In this document: piece by piece, positions 1-7,940 of the stretch
Layout: every line of letters begins with the position of its first letter
Numbering within the stretch: the stretch's first letter is position 1
Assembly: GCF_002564465.1 (NCBI RefSeq)
Contig: NZ_NUUX01000022.1
Location: 1 to 52,043, forward strand
Length of the DNA: 52,043 nucleotides
Direction: 5' to 3'
From: Bacillus sp. AFS088145
GTDB taxonomy: Bacteria > Bacillota > Bacilli > Bacillales > Bacillaceae_G
Program-made: the position numbers and the translations under genes
The notes under the pieces: generated by a model
Told to the model about the DNA's origin: nothing
Database searches by the model: none
What the model saw: the letters and a program-made list of their open reading frames with translations, nothing else

Positions 1-2
1 CA

Positions 3-87
3 CAACTAAACTGCCATTTAGGACAATAAAAAAATCGACTATTTAGCCGATTTTTTATTCAACATACGCAAGCGTTAGTTGCATAAA
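3..87. repeat. dispersed intergenic repeat, full copy A
   Basis: The left end reads AACTAAACTGCCATTT. The core is a terminator-like hairpin (AAAAAATCGACT / AGCCGATTTTTT), and the right end is a palindrome ACGCAAGCGTTAGTT followed by GCATAA. The same order of parts recurs at 1778, 2502, 2949, 4769 and 5886. The outer AACTAA/TTAGTT ends are inverted relative to each other, as in small non-autonomous elements. The family name is unknown to me. Confidence 0.75.
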
Positions 88-94
88 AAATATA

Positions 95-129
95 AAAAAT
101 TCCTTCAGATATCGTTTCTGAAGGAATTC
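95..129 (-). terminator. terminator of the LysE-family gene
   Basis: Inverted repeat AATTCCTTCAG / CTGAAGGAATT with a short loop. A run of T follows the stem in the minus direction, downstream of the LysE-type gene ending at 189. Confidence 0.75.
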
Positions 130-188
130 TTTATATTTTTATTCGACATAAACTCATATATTTTAGGGGGCTTCAGTTTTTTAAAAGT

Positions 189-821
189 TTAGTTAGGAGC
201 TTTTATTTGAAGTAGCTTAATCCCCATACCAATAAAGATTATTCCAGTTACTTTGTTTAAAACCATTCCAATTTTCTGGTTTCCTCTTAGTTTCTTTGTT
301 ACATAAGAAGAAAAATAAGCAACAAATAAACACCATAACAACCCTGTTACTGTAAAAGTCAGTCCTAAGATCAGAAAAGGAATCGGACCAGAAGCCTTTG
401 TATCGATAAATTGTGGAAGGAACGAAAGAAAAAATAAAGATACTTTGGGATTTGTTAGGCTCGTTAAAATACCTTGCACATATACTTTGGGAATATTTAA
501 TTTATCAACTTCGGTTGCTCGAAACGCAGCTTTTGATTTATCTAGTAGCATACGTATCCCTAAGTATACCAAATAGATAACACCTATAATTTTAATCGTA
601 TTAAATAAGAAAACAGATTTTAATAGTATAAGGGATAATCCAAACGCAACCAAAAGCGTATGAATTAATGAGCCTGAAATGATTCCTAAAACGGAAAATA
701 CTCCAGCTTTTCTCCCTTGAGAAATACTTCGACCTACGATATACATCGTATCTGCACCTGGAATTAAATTTAACAAAATTCCTGTTATTAAAAATACTTC
801 GAAATGAATAATACCAAACAC
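189..821 (-). CDS. LysE/RhtB-family amino-acid exporter
   Basis: This 210-residue membrane protein belongs to the LysE/RhtB translocator superfamily, which exports amino acids or related metabolites across the cytoplasmic membrane. The family signature is visible near the N terminus: a hydrophobic helix, then LNLIPGADTMYIVGRS (residues 17-32) and the G-rich segment before a second helix. About six membrane helices can be placed, and the length is typical. The start is GTG, about nine bases after an AAAGGGTG ribosome site; no better ATG lies in frame. Substrate cannot be told from sequence. It is probably transcribed alone, with its own terminator at 95-129. Confidence 0.88.
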   Translation of the reverse strand: MFGIIHFEVFLITGILLNLIPGADTMYIVGRSISQGRKAGVFSVLGIISGSLIHTLLVAFGLSLILLKSVFLFNTIKIIGVIYLVYLGIRMLLDKSKAAFRATEVDKLNIPKVYVQGILTSLTNPKVSLFFLSFLPQFIDTKASGPIPFLILGLTFTVTGLLWCLFVAYFSSYVTKKLRGNQKIGMVLNKVTGIIFIGMGIKLLQIKAPN

Positions 822-943
822 TTTTATGCACCCTTTCTTTTTTTAGGTGCCCTTATCGATATTACAGTATCATGTATGATTTTGAAACTATTTTTTCTAT
901 TTTGTGGTAATTTCCAAATGAAAAGGAAAAACTTCTGATTTGG

Positions 944-975
944 TTATTGAACTAACGCGAGAGTTAGTTGAATAA
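944..975. repeat. solo palindromic end of the dispersed repeat
   Basis: TTATTGAACTAAC and GTTAGTTGAATAA form a nearly perfect inverted repeat around GCGAGA. It resembles the right end of the full copies, without the CTGCCATTT end or the terminator-like core. Confidence 0.55.
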
Positions 976-986
976 GAGATTAAATA

Positions 987-1232
987 TTAAAACATTTTTT
1001 TATTCATTCCAATTAAAAACTGCTCTGTAATTGGAAACCCAGAACTCTCTCCAATAACAGAATCTATTCCACAATTATGACATACTGCAGTTTTTTCATT
1101 ATCCCACCACTCATTAATTTCAGAAGGGCTATAAATTTTTAAACAGTAAAAACAACCACAGATACTGTCCTTCTCTAACTCTCTCCTATGGTAACTACTA
1201 AAACGATGTGCTTCTTTATATTGATTCTCCAT
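987..1232 (-). CDS. small cysteine-rich (zinc-ribbon-like) cytoplasmic protein
   Basis: An 81-residue protein with no signal peptide or membrane segment. Cysteines at 25, 27, 30, 51 and 54 form a CxC-x2-C cluster and a CHNCG cluster spaced like a zinc ribbon or knuckle. The segment after the second pair (GIDSVIGESSGFPIT) is hydrophobic and looks conserved-core-like. I recall similar small cytoplasmic proteins of unknown function in the Bacillus cereus group, but I cannot verify homology. The ATG follows GGAGAA. It lies between two solo repeat palindromes and is not clearly in an operon. Function unknown; metal binding is inferred from the cysteine pattern only. Confidence 0.75.
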   Translation of the reverse strand: MENQYKEAHRFSSYHRRELEKDSICGCFYCLKIYSPSEINEWWDNEKTAVCHNCGIDSVIGESSGFPITEQFLIGMNKKMF

Positions 1233-1271
1233 TCCAATTTCTCCTCGATTTATATAAAAATATTATATTCT

Positions 1272-1304
1272 TGATCAACTAACGCATGCGTTAGTTACAT
1301 AAGG
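1272..1304. repeat. solo perfect palindrome of the dispersed repeat
   Basis: Positions 1277-1296 are the perfect 20-bp palindrome AACTAACGCATGCGTTAGTT followed by ACATAAG, matching the right end of full copies such as the one at 4769. No left end or core is present. Confidence 0.65.
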
Positions 1305-1317
1305 AAATTCAAAATTT

Positions 1318-1704
1318 CTATTTGCATAAAGTTTTTACTTGCTCATCAAATTCAGTATTACTCTTGTAGTATTCGCCCTTTAATTTTAGTAGTTTAAAGT
1401 CTCCAATTTCTTTATCTTTATGATAAGCCTTTACTGTGCATCCTTCGTCAAAGAGTAAAAGAACAGCTCTGTCTTCTTGATTTTCGTCACGAATAAACTT
1501 AATCTTCCTGACATTATTAACCCACTTATTAATATTCTCAAGGTCAGTTAATTCTTTAAAGTTTCCATTTTTTCCGTAAACGATTTTAGTTATATCTTTA
1601 TCTGCATATATTGACTCAAAAGTCATTCCATCTTCTTTTTTTTGACAGGACGTTAAAACTACTAAAATAACTAATAAACAAATGGACAAGAATAATCTTC
1701 TCAC
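1318..1704 (-). CDS. putative lipoprotein, unknown function
   Basis: A 128-residue secreted lipoprotein candidate. Residues 1-20 are a type II signal peptide: two arginines, a long hydrophobic stretch, then a lipobox LTSC with the lipidated cysteine at 20. The mature part (about 108 residues) is soluble and charged, with no domain I recognise. The start ATG follows a GGAGGG ribosome site. It would be anchored to the outer face of the membrane. The neighbouring genes give no functional hint. Confidence 0.8.
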   Translation of the reverse strand: MRRLFLSICLLVILVVLTSCQKKEDGMTFESIYADKDITKIVYGKNGNFKELTDLENINKWVNNVRKIKFIRDENQEDRAVLLLFDEGCTVKAYHKDKEIGDFKLLKLKGEYYKSNTEFDEQVKTLCK

Positions 1705-1777
1705 AAAATTTCCCTCCTAATATACTGCTTAAACACTACTATTAATTCAATTTTCCACTCATATATCCCTTTCCTAA

Positions 1778-1852
1778 TTGAACTATCCTGCCATTTAGTT
1801 AAACAAAAAAAGAGTCACCAAAGCAACTCTTTTTTTGTTTAACTAACCTGTC
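1778..1852. repeat. dispersed intergenic repeat, full copy D
   Basis: Left end AACTATCCTGCCATTTAGTT. The core hairpin AAAAAAAGAGTC / CAACTCTTTTTTT differs in sequence from the other copies. The right end TTTAACTAACCTG lacks the full ACGCA palindrome. It lies between the lipoprotein gene and the PepSY gene, and may also serve as terminator of a minus-strand gene. Confidence 0.7.
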
Positions 1853-1872
1853 TCGTCAAATTTTTCTACAAA

Positions 1873-2412
1873 TTATAATTCAACACTTTCTCTTTTTCTC
1901 GCCTTTAAACGCTTATAAATTGGATAGCCCACCATATAATACCCTGAGAATGATAACAGTACTAAGGATAAACCAGTCATTGTTAGGATACTGTATCTAT
2001 ACCAATTACCAAAAAAGGATCCATCATGTAAAGTAATGATGAAAGTCGAGTAATCAGGGTTTTTAGATAAAACCTTACCTGTGCTTGCATCAATCTGAAC
2101 GTCTTGGCTATTATTAAAGCGAACCTGGTAAATGTTTAAACCAGGTCTATATTCTATCCTAAAAATATCTTCAACCGATTTGGCACCTGAGAGCCCTTGA
2201 GATGTCGCAATTGAAACGACTTTATCCATAGTTATTGCTTGACTTGGACTCGCCTCTTTCCCTAGTTTTAACTCATCTGCAACTCCTAATGGTATCATAT
2301 AAACTAGCATGAGCCCTGTAACTGCAATAAACATAAAAAACAAAGATAAAATTAATCCAGACCATTTATGTACTTTTCGACTAAATTGGTACAGCCTTAA
2401 AGATTTTGACAT
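1873..2412 (-). CDS. PepSY-associated membrane protein
   Basis: About 179 residues: an N-terminal helix preceded by the basic segment RKVHKWSGLILS, which is typical of PepSY-associated TM proteins, an extracytoplasmic PepSY-like domain (roughly residues 45-135), and a C-terminal helix near 145-165. Related proteins are often linked to iron or heme uptake or to peptidase inhibition, but nothing nearby supports either. The ATG at 2412 sits eight bases after AAGGTG; a GTG three codons upstream is possible. The core segment DVQIDASTGKVL is the usual PepSY strand-turn. No operon partner is seen. Confidence 0.8.
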   Translation of the reverse strand: MSKSLRLYQFSRKVHKWSGLILSLFFMFIAVTGLMLVYMIPLGVADELKLGKEASPSQAITMDKVVSIATSQGLSGAKSVEDIFRIEYRPGLNIYQVRFNNSQDVQIDASTGKVLSKNPDYSTFIITLHDGSFFGNWYRYSILTMTGLSLVLLSFSGYYMVGYPIYKRLKARKRESVEL

Positions 2413-2501
2413 TCTCCTCACACCTTATCTTAATTTTTATTACTAATATTTAATGTTAAATAATGGTTCGAATCTAGTTAACATAAACATTCTCATAACC
2501 A

Positions 2502-2570
2502 ATAAAAAAAAGGATCTATGTTACCAGATCTTTTTGATTCTTATGTAACTAGCGCATTGCTTTAGTTAAA
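2502..2570. repeat. dispersed intergenic repeat, diverged copy E
   Basis: The hairpin core AAAAAAAAGGATCT / AGATCTTTTT is followed by TTATGTAACTAGCGCATTGCT and TTAGTTAAATTATG, a degraded form of the AACTAACGCA...TGCGTTAGTT end. The left CTGCCATTT end is not recognisable. The copy abuts the 3' end of the small pseudogene at 2571. Confidence 0.5.
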
Positions 2571-2807
2571 TTATGTATAATAAACTAATGTCCCAACTCC
2601 AATAATTCCTGCCCAAACAGAAAATTTAGACTTATTTTAATGTCCTAATTTGAAAAAGTCCTCTTTTACTACTCGCTGTTGGTCAGGAAATTGAAAAGCT
2701 CCAATAAATATTCCTGAAATAAGTAAAAAAATTGCACCTAGTATAAAGCAGATTTTTACCAGCTCAATATCTTCCTCTCGTTGTTATTTTTTACCAATTA
2801 ACTCCAT
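2571..2807 (-). pseudogene. small two-helix membrane protein with two in-frame stops
   Basis: One continuous frame of 79 codons starts at ATG 2807 and ends with TAA at 2571, interrupted by TAA at codon 8 and codon 57. Between the stops the translation is clearly protein-like: a charged segment (QREEDIELVK), a hydrophobic helix (ICFILGAIFLLISGIFIGAF), a polar segment, then after the second stop another helix (FSVWAGIIGVGTLVYY). The whole would be a membrane protein of about 78 residues. Because the reading frame is preserved and only stops were gained, this looks like a recently silenced gene. I do not recognise the family. Confidence 0.6.
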
Positions 2808-2948
2808 ATAGTTATTTTCTACATTATGTTCCTCATTCCTTCAATATTAAAGTTGGGTTATTAAAACCTTGATTTAATAGCATTAATTAGTTCTTAAAGT
2901 AAAAAGTGTCTTTAATTAGTATAAATTAGCCCAAAAATATACGAATCC

Positions 2949-3027
2949 TTATGCAGCTAAACTGCCATTTTGTTGAATAAGAAAAAGCGATCTTCTTTTG
3001 AAGAATCGCATGGGTAAGTTGTATTAG
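2949..3027. repeat. dispersed intergenic repeat, full copy F
   Basis: Left end TTATGCAGCTAAACTGCCAT, then GTTGAATAAGAAAAAGCGAT, a hairpin (GCGATCTTC / GAAGAATCGC), and a degraded right end GGGTAAGTTGTATT. It lies inside a 1.1-kb stretch with no normal-sized gene (2808-3916) that otherwise holds a microprotein, two hairpin repeats and one terminator. Confidence 0.65.
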
Positions 3028-3036
3028 GATTAGAAG

Positions 3037-3122
3037 TAAAAAAGAGAAACCTCAAGAAGGAGTCTTTCTCTTGAAGAATATAGGTGACATTGAGCCAGAA
3101 GAAAGTGCTCAATATAATATAT
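3037..3122. repeat. hairpin-plus-tail duplication, copy 1
   Basis: AGAGAAACCTC and GTCTTTCTCT form a hairpin, followed by AATATAGGTGACATTG. The same order (AGAGAAACTC hairpin, then AATAGGTGATATTG) occurs 650 bp away at 3690. The tail similarity outside the stem shows that the two are copies and not just two independent hairpins. Confidence 0.45.
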
Positions 3123-3241
3123 TTTACCGGAAAATTAAATGTTGATATTTACCAATTTTTATTATCCTTTTTTTATATTGTAGTGTTCGTTGGTAATAAT
3201 ATTTTTTTATATAGATTTATTACTATTTGAGGAATGATAAA

Positions 3242-3325
3242 ATGTTAATTAATTTAATAGTATGGATTGGCGCTGTTTTATTTGTTACATTTACTGGATG
3301 GATGATTAAACAACTTGATAAATAA
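3242..3325 (+). CDS. 27-residue membrane microprotein (copy 1 of 2)
   Basis: ATG at 3242 follows the ribosome site GAGGAATG and opens a 27-codon frame. The product begins MLINLIVWIGAV, spans the membrane once, and ends GWMIKQLDK. A paralogue with the same end motif (GWIIKKLDK) is encoded at 8821-8901 on the other strand; about half the positions are identical, with M-L, I-G, G-W, I-K and L-D-K shared. Two related copies, each with a good ribosome site, argue for a real gene family. Membrane location is inferred from the hydrophobic core and the charged C terminus. Function unknown. Confidence 0.6.
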   Translation: MLINLIVWIGAVLFVTFTGWMIKQLDK

Positions 3326-3615
3326 TTGACAAAAAAACAACCTCCTAGTGGAGGATAGGAAACTATTTTGTTTATTTGTCCAAATACAAAGGGTAATTAT
3401 GCTTACGAATGATAAAGTAATTGGCAATGATGATCAAAAGCTTCCATTTAATAACACCTTCTATCGTTTCTAAATTACTTATATTATTTTCGCCTTACTA
3501 TTTCATAATTCTTAGTGTTTGGATTTTGCTCGACAGTATAATACTGAAATACTTTTGAAATGTCCTAATTTTTTTAAACGATATAGAAGGATCGTTAGGG
3601 TTCGTTGGGGAAAAA

Positions 3616-3653
3616 TAAAAACGAGAATCCTTACCGGAGGATTCTCGTTTTTG
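3616..3653. terminator. strong bidirectional terminator-like hairpin
   Basis: Inverted repeat AAAAACGAGAATCCT / AGGATTCTCGTTTTT with loop TACCGG and T-runs on both strands. No gene of normal size ends here. The nearest candidate is the microprotein gene ending at 3325, about 290 bp upstream. Confidence 0.7.
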
Positions 3654-3689
3654 GGTTAATTTATATATTGGACAAAGGCAAACAAGCTT

Positions 3690-3781
3690 GTAAAAAGAGA
3701 GAAACTCACAAGATAAGTTTCTCTAAAAAATAGGTGATATTGGTAAAAAAGAAAAACAAGAAATGTAATATTAGTATATAA
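3690..3781. repeat. hairpin-plus-tail duplication, copy 2
   Basis: AGAGAAACTC and AAGTTTCTCT form a hairpin followed by AATAGGTGATATTG, matching the element at 3037-3122. The rest of 3326-3916 holds only the terminator at 3616 and a repeat palindrome at 3844. Confidence 0.45.
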
Positions 3782-3843
3782 AAATTAATTTCAATTGATA
3801 TAGTTATACGTCTTTAATTGGAAAAAATCCCCATATAACTCTT

Positions 3844-3872
3844 CAACTAACGCAGTACGTTAGTTCATTAAG
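3844..3872. repeat. solo palindromic end of the dispersed repeat
   Basis: CAACTAACGCAGTACGTTAG and the following TTCATTAAG form the right-end palindrome of the dispersed family, with AAAAGCGATTCTT beyond it. Confidence 0.55.
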
Positions 3873-3916
3873 AAAAGCGATTCTTATTAAAAAACAGCTC
3901 CTATACGGAAGATAAA

Positions 3917-4708
3917 CTAATTATGTAGCTCACCTTTCAGTAAAGTTACACATTCTCCAATTAACTCGACTTTTTCTCCTTTTATCTCTAGTTTCATTTC
4001 ACCCCCGCGCTCTGAATCTTGATATACTATAAATTCTTTTTTATTTAAGATATCACTCCAATATGAAGCTAATGCGCAGTGTGCAGAGCCAGTTACGTAA
4101 TCTTCATTAATTCCTATCTTAGGAGCAAAATACCTTGATACAAAGTCGTACTTATCTGTTCCACGACTAGTAATAATTATTCCCGGACCCTCTAGTTCTC
4201 TTATTGCTTCCAAATTAGGCGTTACGTTATGAACCATATCCTGATTTTCCAATTCTAAAATGTACCGATCTTCTGCCCAAGCAGCAGCTTTTATAGGAAA
4301 GTCAATTGCACTTATTAACTTCTCAGTCACTTCATTCTGAGTTGTTTCTTTTAAATTAAATCTTATAATTATTTGCTTTTCTAATAACTCAGTTCGAAGG
4401 AGTCCTGATTGAGTATAAAAGTTAATTGTTGACTTTGATGAAATAAAACCCTCACTCCACAGAATATGAGCAGCTCCTAATGTACCATGCCCGCATAAAT
4501 CAATCTCTTCAGTGGGTGTAAACCATCTAAGTTGATAGCTATTTGCATCTTTTATTGTAATAAAAGTTGTGATAGGTTGATTCAGTTCTTTTGCAAAAGA
4601 TTTCATCCACTCTTCTGTTCTTTTCTCTCTCAAGAAAACTATTGCTGCAGGATTTCCCTTGAATTCTTCTTTAGAAAAAGCATTAATAAAATAAAATTCG
4701 CTATTCAT
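3917..4708 (-). CDS. PhzF-family isomerase
   Basis: A 263-residue cytoplasmic protein of the PhzF phenazine-biosynthesis-like family (diaminopimelate epimerase fold, cofactor-free isomerases). Family motifs are clear: the N-terminal YFINAFSKEEFKGNPAAIVF with the catalytic-region glutamate and GNPAAV-type segment, then DLCGHGTLGAAH near residue 70 and the later GSAHCALASYW. The usual length is 260-300, so the protein is complete. The ATG at 4708 follows a G-rich ribosome site GGGGTGGGGG; a GTG four codons upstream lies inside that site and is unlikely. Substrate unknown; most bacterial homologues have no link to phenazines. It is a single gene between repeats. Confidence 0.88.
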   Translation of the reverse strand: MNSEFYFINAFSKEEFKGNPAAIVFLREKRTEEWMKSFAKELNQPITTFITIKDANSYQLRWFTPTEEIDLCGHGTLGAAHILWSEGFISSKSTINFYTQSGLLRTELLEKQIIIRFNLKETTQNEVTEKLISAIDFPIKAAAWAEDRYILELENQDMVHNVTPNLEAIRELEGPGIIITSRGTDKYDFVSRYFAPKIGINEDYVTGSAHCALASYWSDILNKKEFIVYQDSERGGEMKLEIKGEKVELIGECVTLLKGELHN

Positions 4709-4768
4709 ATATGCCCCCACCCCTAAATTCTAATTCCCTTTATAAACCTTACTTTCTATCACAGTTTT

Positions 4769-4858
4769 TATGCAACTATCCTGTCATTTTGTTCAATAAA
4801 AAAATCGACTAAACAGCCGATCTTGTTGTCCAACTAATGCAATGCGTTAGTTATACAA
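4769..4858. repeat. dispersed intergenic repeat, full copy H
   Basis: The best-preserved copy: TATGCAACTATCCTGTCATT, GTTCAATAAAAAAATCGACT, hairpin partner AGCCGATCTTGTTG, then CAACTAATGCAATGCGTTAG and TTATACAAG. The ATGCAACTA start is the inverse of the TAGTT-(G/A)CAT end seen in copy A, so the element has terminal inverted repeats. Confidence 0.75.
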
Positions 4859-4952
4859 GCACCAAAAAGATCTAAATGGAGGTGTGAGTTCACTCTTTTT
4901 TATCTATATTACAATGAGGTGGAATAATCTTACTTATCCCAAATTTTAGAAA

Positions 4953-5732
4953 CTAACGACCAATTGATACCAGCCTCCATTCTTCAAAGGCTGGGTATCT
5001 TTGTTTAGCAGCCACGAATGGACCAAACTCTGTGATGGCCCCGATCGTTGGTCCAAGGGTAAGGATTACAAAAGTGATTCCAATCCAAATCAAAGTAGTA
5101 TACTTTATTTTTTCATTTAAGTGATGATGAAAAAATAGGATAAAAGCAACCTCTACAAATCCTGATATTGGATATATCATCCCTTTTAAAACAGGAGTAG
5201 TACCGTATTCTATATATGGTTTTAATAAAGAGTAGTCTTTATGCGGAAAATTCGCAGTCATGACAAAAAAACCTAAAAGAATGACAATTGGGAGAAGGAT
5301 ACCCGCGGTTAAGCCTATGGATTGAATTCCGTGCTTTGCATTATAAAAACAGATAATAGAAAAAGTAGCACCTAATAATACTCTAGGTGTCATCGGGAGA
5401 TAAAACGATAAAAAGGTTAACGTTTCCTTTAAAAGAACGACACCCGAGGAAAATAGGTATAGGATAATCAAAGCCATTAATGGATATGTAATAAATCTTC
5501 CGAAATTCCCTTTAAGCCATAGAAATAACTGTACTCCGTTCATACGTTTCTGGATAAAGTAGAGAATCGGTATCAAGAATAGTAAAGAAACGCTTGAGAA
5601 CAAAATCGTAATCCAAGAATCACGGCCCGAAACGTCCAAAACCATAGGAATGATAATGACATGGTTAACAAGTCCAGTACTACCAATTAGGATAAATGAC
5701 ATTTGAAGCAAGTTGATAGTTTGGTTTTTCAT
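4953..5732 (-). pseudogene. GerAB-type spore germination permease, C-terminally truncated
   Basis: The protein aligns in layout with GerAB-family germinant-receptor permeases (APC superfamily, spore inner membrane): INLLQMSFILIG at the start, repeated membrane helices, and the late family motif RYPAFEEWRLV. Members are usually about 360 residues. Here the frame stops directly after EEWRLVSIGR, at about residue 259, removing the last two helices, and the downstream codons do not resume the family. Copy H of the dispersed repeat lies just beyond. The start at 5732 follows GGAGG with seven bases spacing; an in-frame ATG 33 bases upstream precedes the ribosome site. No gerA or gerC partner is adjacent. 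Likely non-functional. Confidence 0.7.
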
Positions 5733-5885
5733 GTACATTCCTCCAGAAAGCAAATTCGTTACCAAGATAGTATATCCTTCTGGAATATTTTTATTATTTT
5801 TGAAGTCACCCTCCTACGTAATTATCTATATCAAAATCTAAGTAAATAGTATGTGGTTCTTTCATTTATCATTAATACACTTCAG

Positions 5886-5977
5886 AAACTATCCTCCCAG
5901 TTTGTTCAATAAAAAACGAGCCACTTTTATGACTCTTGATCTTTAACTTTCGCATGCTTAAGTTGCAATAGCATAAA
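5886..5977. repeat. dispersed intergenic repeat, full copy I
   Basis: AACTATCCTCCCAGTTTGTT, CAATAAAAAACGAGCCAC / GACTCTTGATC core, then AACTTTCGCATGCTTAAGTT and GCAATAGCATAAAC. The order is the same as in copy H, with substitutions in every part. Confidence 0.65.
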
Positions 5978-6105
5978 CAAATAATTATTTATAAGTAACC
6001 ATGAAATTACGTCAGTAAATTTATCTCTCATAGGTTGTAATCTTTTGAATTTTTTATTATAAGATTGTCTATCCTTCTACCAATTTAATAGCATCTTCTT
6101 TTCTA

Positions 6106-6252
6106 TTATCTTATAACTTGAATTATTTCTATATATTTTTTATCGTAAGGAATTTTCTCATACTTAATTAGATCAAATGCCTTATCAAAGCAGTTAGTAG
6201 CATTTATAATTTTGTTTGCTTAGGAGAATTAAATTTTATTGGTACCAACTTA
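6106..6252 (-). other. possible C-terminal relic of an unrecognised gene
   Basis: Directly after the phosphatase stop, a minus-strand frame runs about 48 codons to TAA at 6106 without a credible start. Its translation has protein-like composition (NATNCFDKAFDLIKYEKIPY, then KKYIEIIQVIR). It could be the tail of a lost gene or chance. 5978-6105 shows nothing further. Confidence 0.25.
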
Positions 6253-6253
6253 C

Positions 6254-6802
6254 TTATTCAACTTGCCTCAAACGTTCACAATCAAACTCATTATTTTTAA
6301 TCTTCAAAAGATAAATATCAGGATTGCTTAAACTTTTCCACTTCTCAAAACCAAATTCTTTGTTAAACTGTTTTATAATTAAAGACATCAAATTCCCATG
6401 GGTTACAACGATTGTAATTTTATTTTCACTTTTGATGATTTCATCTATTACGCTTATTGCACGATTAGTGGCTTCTTGACTTGATTCACCGCCATCGAAT
6501 TTCAATTCAAAATCTTCAAAAGTTGCTTTTAATTTTTCAAGCCAGTCAGGTAAATCAATCGAGCTTAGTTTACGTTCAGACAGTCGCTCATCGAGAACAA
6601 TAGCTATTTTCTTTTCATTACTTGTCGGTTCGATCGATTGAATTGCGCGTAAAAATGGGCTTGAAACAATTTGGTCAATTTTAATCTTTGAGAAAAAATC
6701 ACTCAATTGCTTAGCCTGTATTAAACCTCGCTTCGTTAAATTCGCCTCAAATGGCTGTCCTTCTGCTTCACAGTGTCTAATTAAATAAATCTCTTTATCC
6801 AT
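6254..6802 (-). CDS. histidine phosphatase family protein
   Basis: A 182-residue cytoplasmic protein of the histidine phosphatase (phosphoglycerate-mutase-like) superfamily. The N-terminal motif LIRHCEAEG supplies the catalytic Arg-His (His10). Arg-rich SSPFLRAIQS near residue 50, an acidic segment around residue 80, and the second catalytic histidine in VVTHGN (about residue 135) complete the active site. The second residue of the RHG motif is Cys instead of Gly, which occurs in the broad family. Length fits the small branch (about 180-200). Substrate cannot be predicted. Start ATG at 6802; no operon partner. Confidence 0.85.
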   Translation of the reverse strand: MDKEIYLIRHCEAEGQPFEANLTKRGLIQAKQLSDFFSKIKIDQIVSSPFLRAIQSIEPTSNEKKIAIVLDERLSERKLSSIDLPDWLEKLKATFEDFELKFDGGESSQEATNRAISVIDEIIKSENKITIVVTHGNLMSLIIKQFNKEFGFEKWKSLSNPDIYLLKIKNNEFDCERLRQVE

Positions 6803-7039
6803 TTTATCTGCTCCTACTTTTCATTAATTGATTGAATTTTTACTAATTTTCTCTCTTTTTTCTTATATTATCATTAACCTTCCTAATTTTGATAATTGAA
6901 TTCTATTTCAATAATGAACAGTTTTTATTAATTGATGACAATCTGAATTGAATGTATTATTTTAATTACAACAATCCTTTGGGAAAGTAATTACATTGAT
7001 CAAAAGTTTGAGGTTGGCAAATAGGGGAGTTTTTAAGAA

Positions 7040-7852
7040 ATGAAAGAGTATTTTACAATTGGTGAAGTATCAAAATTATTCCAAGTCAAAATTGCGACTC
7101 TTAGGTATTATGATCAGATTGGTCTCTTACGTCCGGAATTTATCGATAAAAAGACCAACTATAGATATTATTCAACACAGCAGTTTGAAAGGTTGAATTC
7201 AATCAAATATTTGAGGGCTTTAGATTTACCAATAAACGAAATTATAGATTTTTTTAATTATCGCGAAATTGATGCTCTTGTTGAAATGTTAAAAAAACAA
7301 AAAGATGAAGTTGCCCAAAAAAAGAAAGAATTGGAGATTATTGAAACTAAAATATCACGCCGTCTATTGCAAATTGAAGATGCTGTTAATACACCTTTAG
7401 ATAAAATATCGGAAATAAGACTTCCCGAAATGCATGTAGCATATTTACGCCATGATTACGTTATAGGCGATGATATTGAATTACCTATTACAGAATTAAG
7501 GAACAGTTTTGGAATTAATGAAGAAATTTTTTTAGGGAAAATCGGAATCTCGATCTCAGCTACTAATCTGAAAAATAATGTTTTTGATAAATATTCTAGT
7601 ATTTTCATGATACTTGAAGATGGTGATCAGATACCTCCAACCTCCATTCTTATTCCATCAAGAGACTATTTGAGAGTTCGATTTAAAGGTACACACATTG
7701 ATGCTGTTGGTTATTATAAGAAATTGTTGACCTATTTGAAAAAACACAATTATGAACTGTTAGACGATTCTTTTGAAATTACACTTATTGATTATGGTTT
7801 TACAAACGATGAAGAAAAGCATGTCACGGAAATTTTATTACCTTACGAGTAA
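7040..7852 (+). CDS. MerR-family regulator with BmrR-like effector domain
   Basis: A 270-residue transcription activator of the MerR family. Residues 4-70 form the winged helix-turn-helix ([20 protein letters not shown], with the family's [11 protein letters not shown]). Residues 80-120 are a charged dimerisation coiled coil ([20 protein letters not shown]). Residues 125-270 resemble the GyrI/BmrR effector-binding fold that senses hydrophobic cationic drugs. Such proteins usually activate a neighbouring transporter; here the next gene is a DUF554 membrane protein 88 bp away behind a terminator, so the target is uncertain. ATG follows GGGGAG. Own terminator at 7875. Confidence 0.9.
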   Translation: MKEYFTIGEVSKLFQVKIATLRYYDQIGLLRPEFIDKKTNYRYYSTQQFERLNSIKYLRALDLPINEIIDFFNYREIDALVEMLKKQKDEVAQKKKELEIIETKISRRLLQIEDAVNTPLDKISEIRLPEMHVAYLRHDYVIGDDIELPITELRNSFGINEEIFLGKIGISISATNLKNNVFDKYSSIFMILEDGDQIPPTSILIPSRDYLRVRFKGTHIDAVGYYKKLLTYLKKHNYELLDDSFEITLIDYGFTNDEEKHVTEILLPYE

Positions 7853-7874
7853 ACTTAATGATAAAAACACACTT

Positions 7875-7905
7875 GACCCTCTAGTTACTAGAGGGTTTAT
7901 TTTTT
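7875..7905 (+). terminator. terminator of the MerR-family gene
   Basis: ACCCTCTAGT-T-ACTAGAGGGT followed by TTATTTTTTATT, 23 bases after the MerR stop. Confidence 0.85.
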
Positions 7906-7940
7906 ATTAATATACTATTAATAAAAGGAGAAATGGAATT

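Noticed and set aside
3540-3600. Minus-strand LGHFKSISV frame resembling the KLGH segment of the 2571-2807 pseudogene
   Set aside because: The similarity covers only a few residues and no helices or start codon are present; treated as chance.
5733-5765. Longer N terminus for the truncated GerAB protein
   Set aside because: The GGAGG ribosome site lies inside this extension and points to the ATG at 5732.
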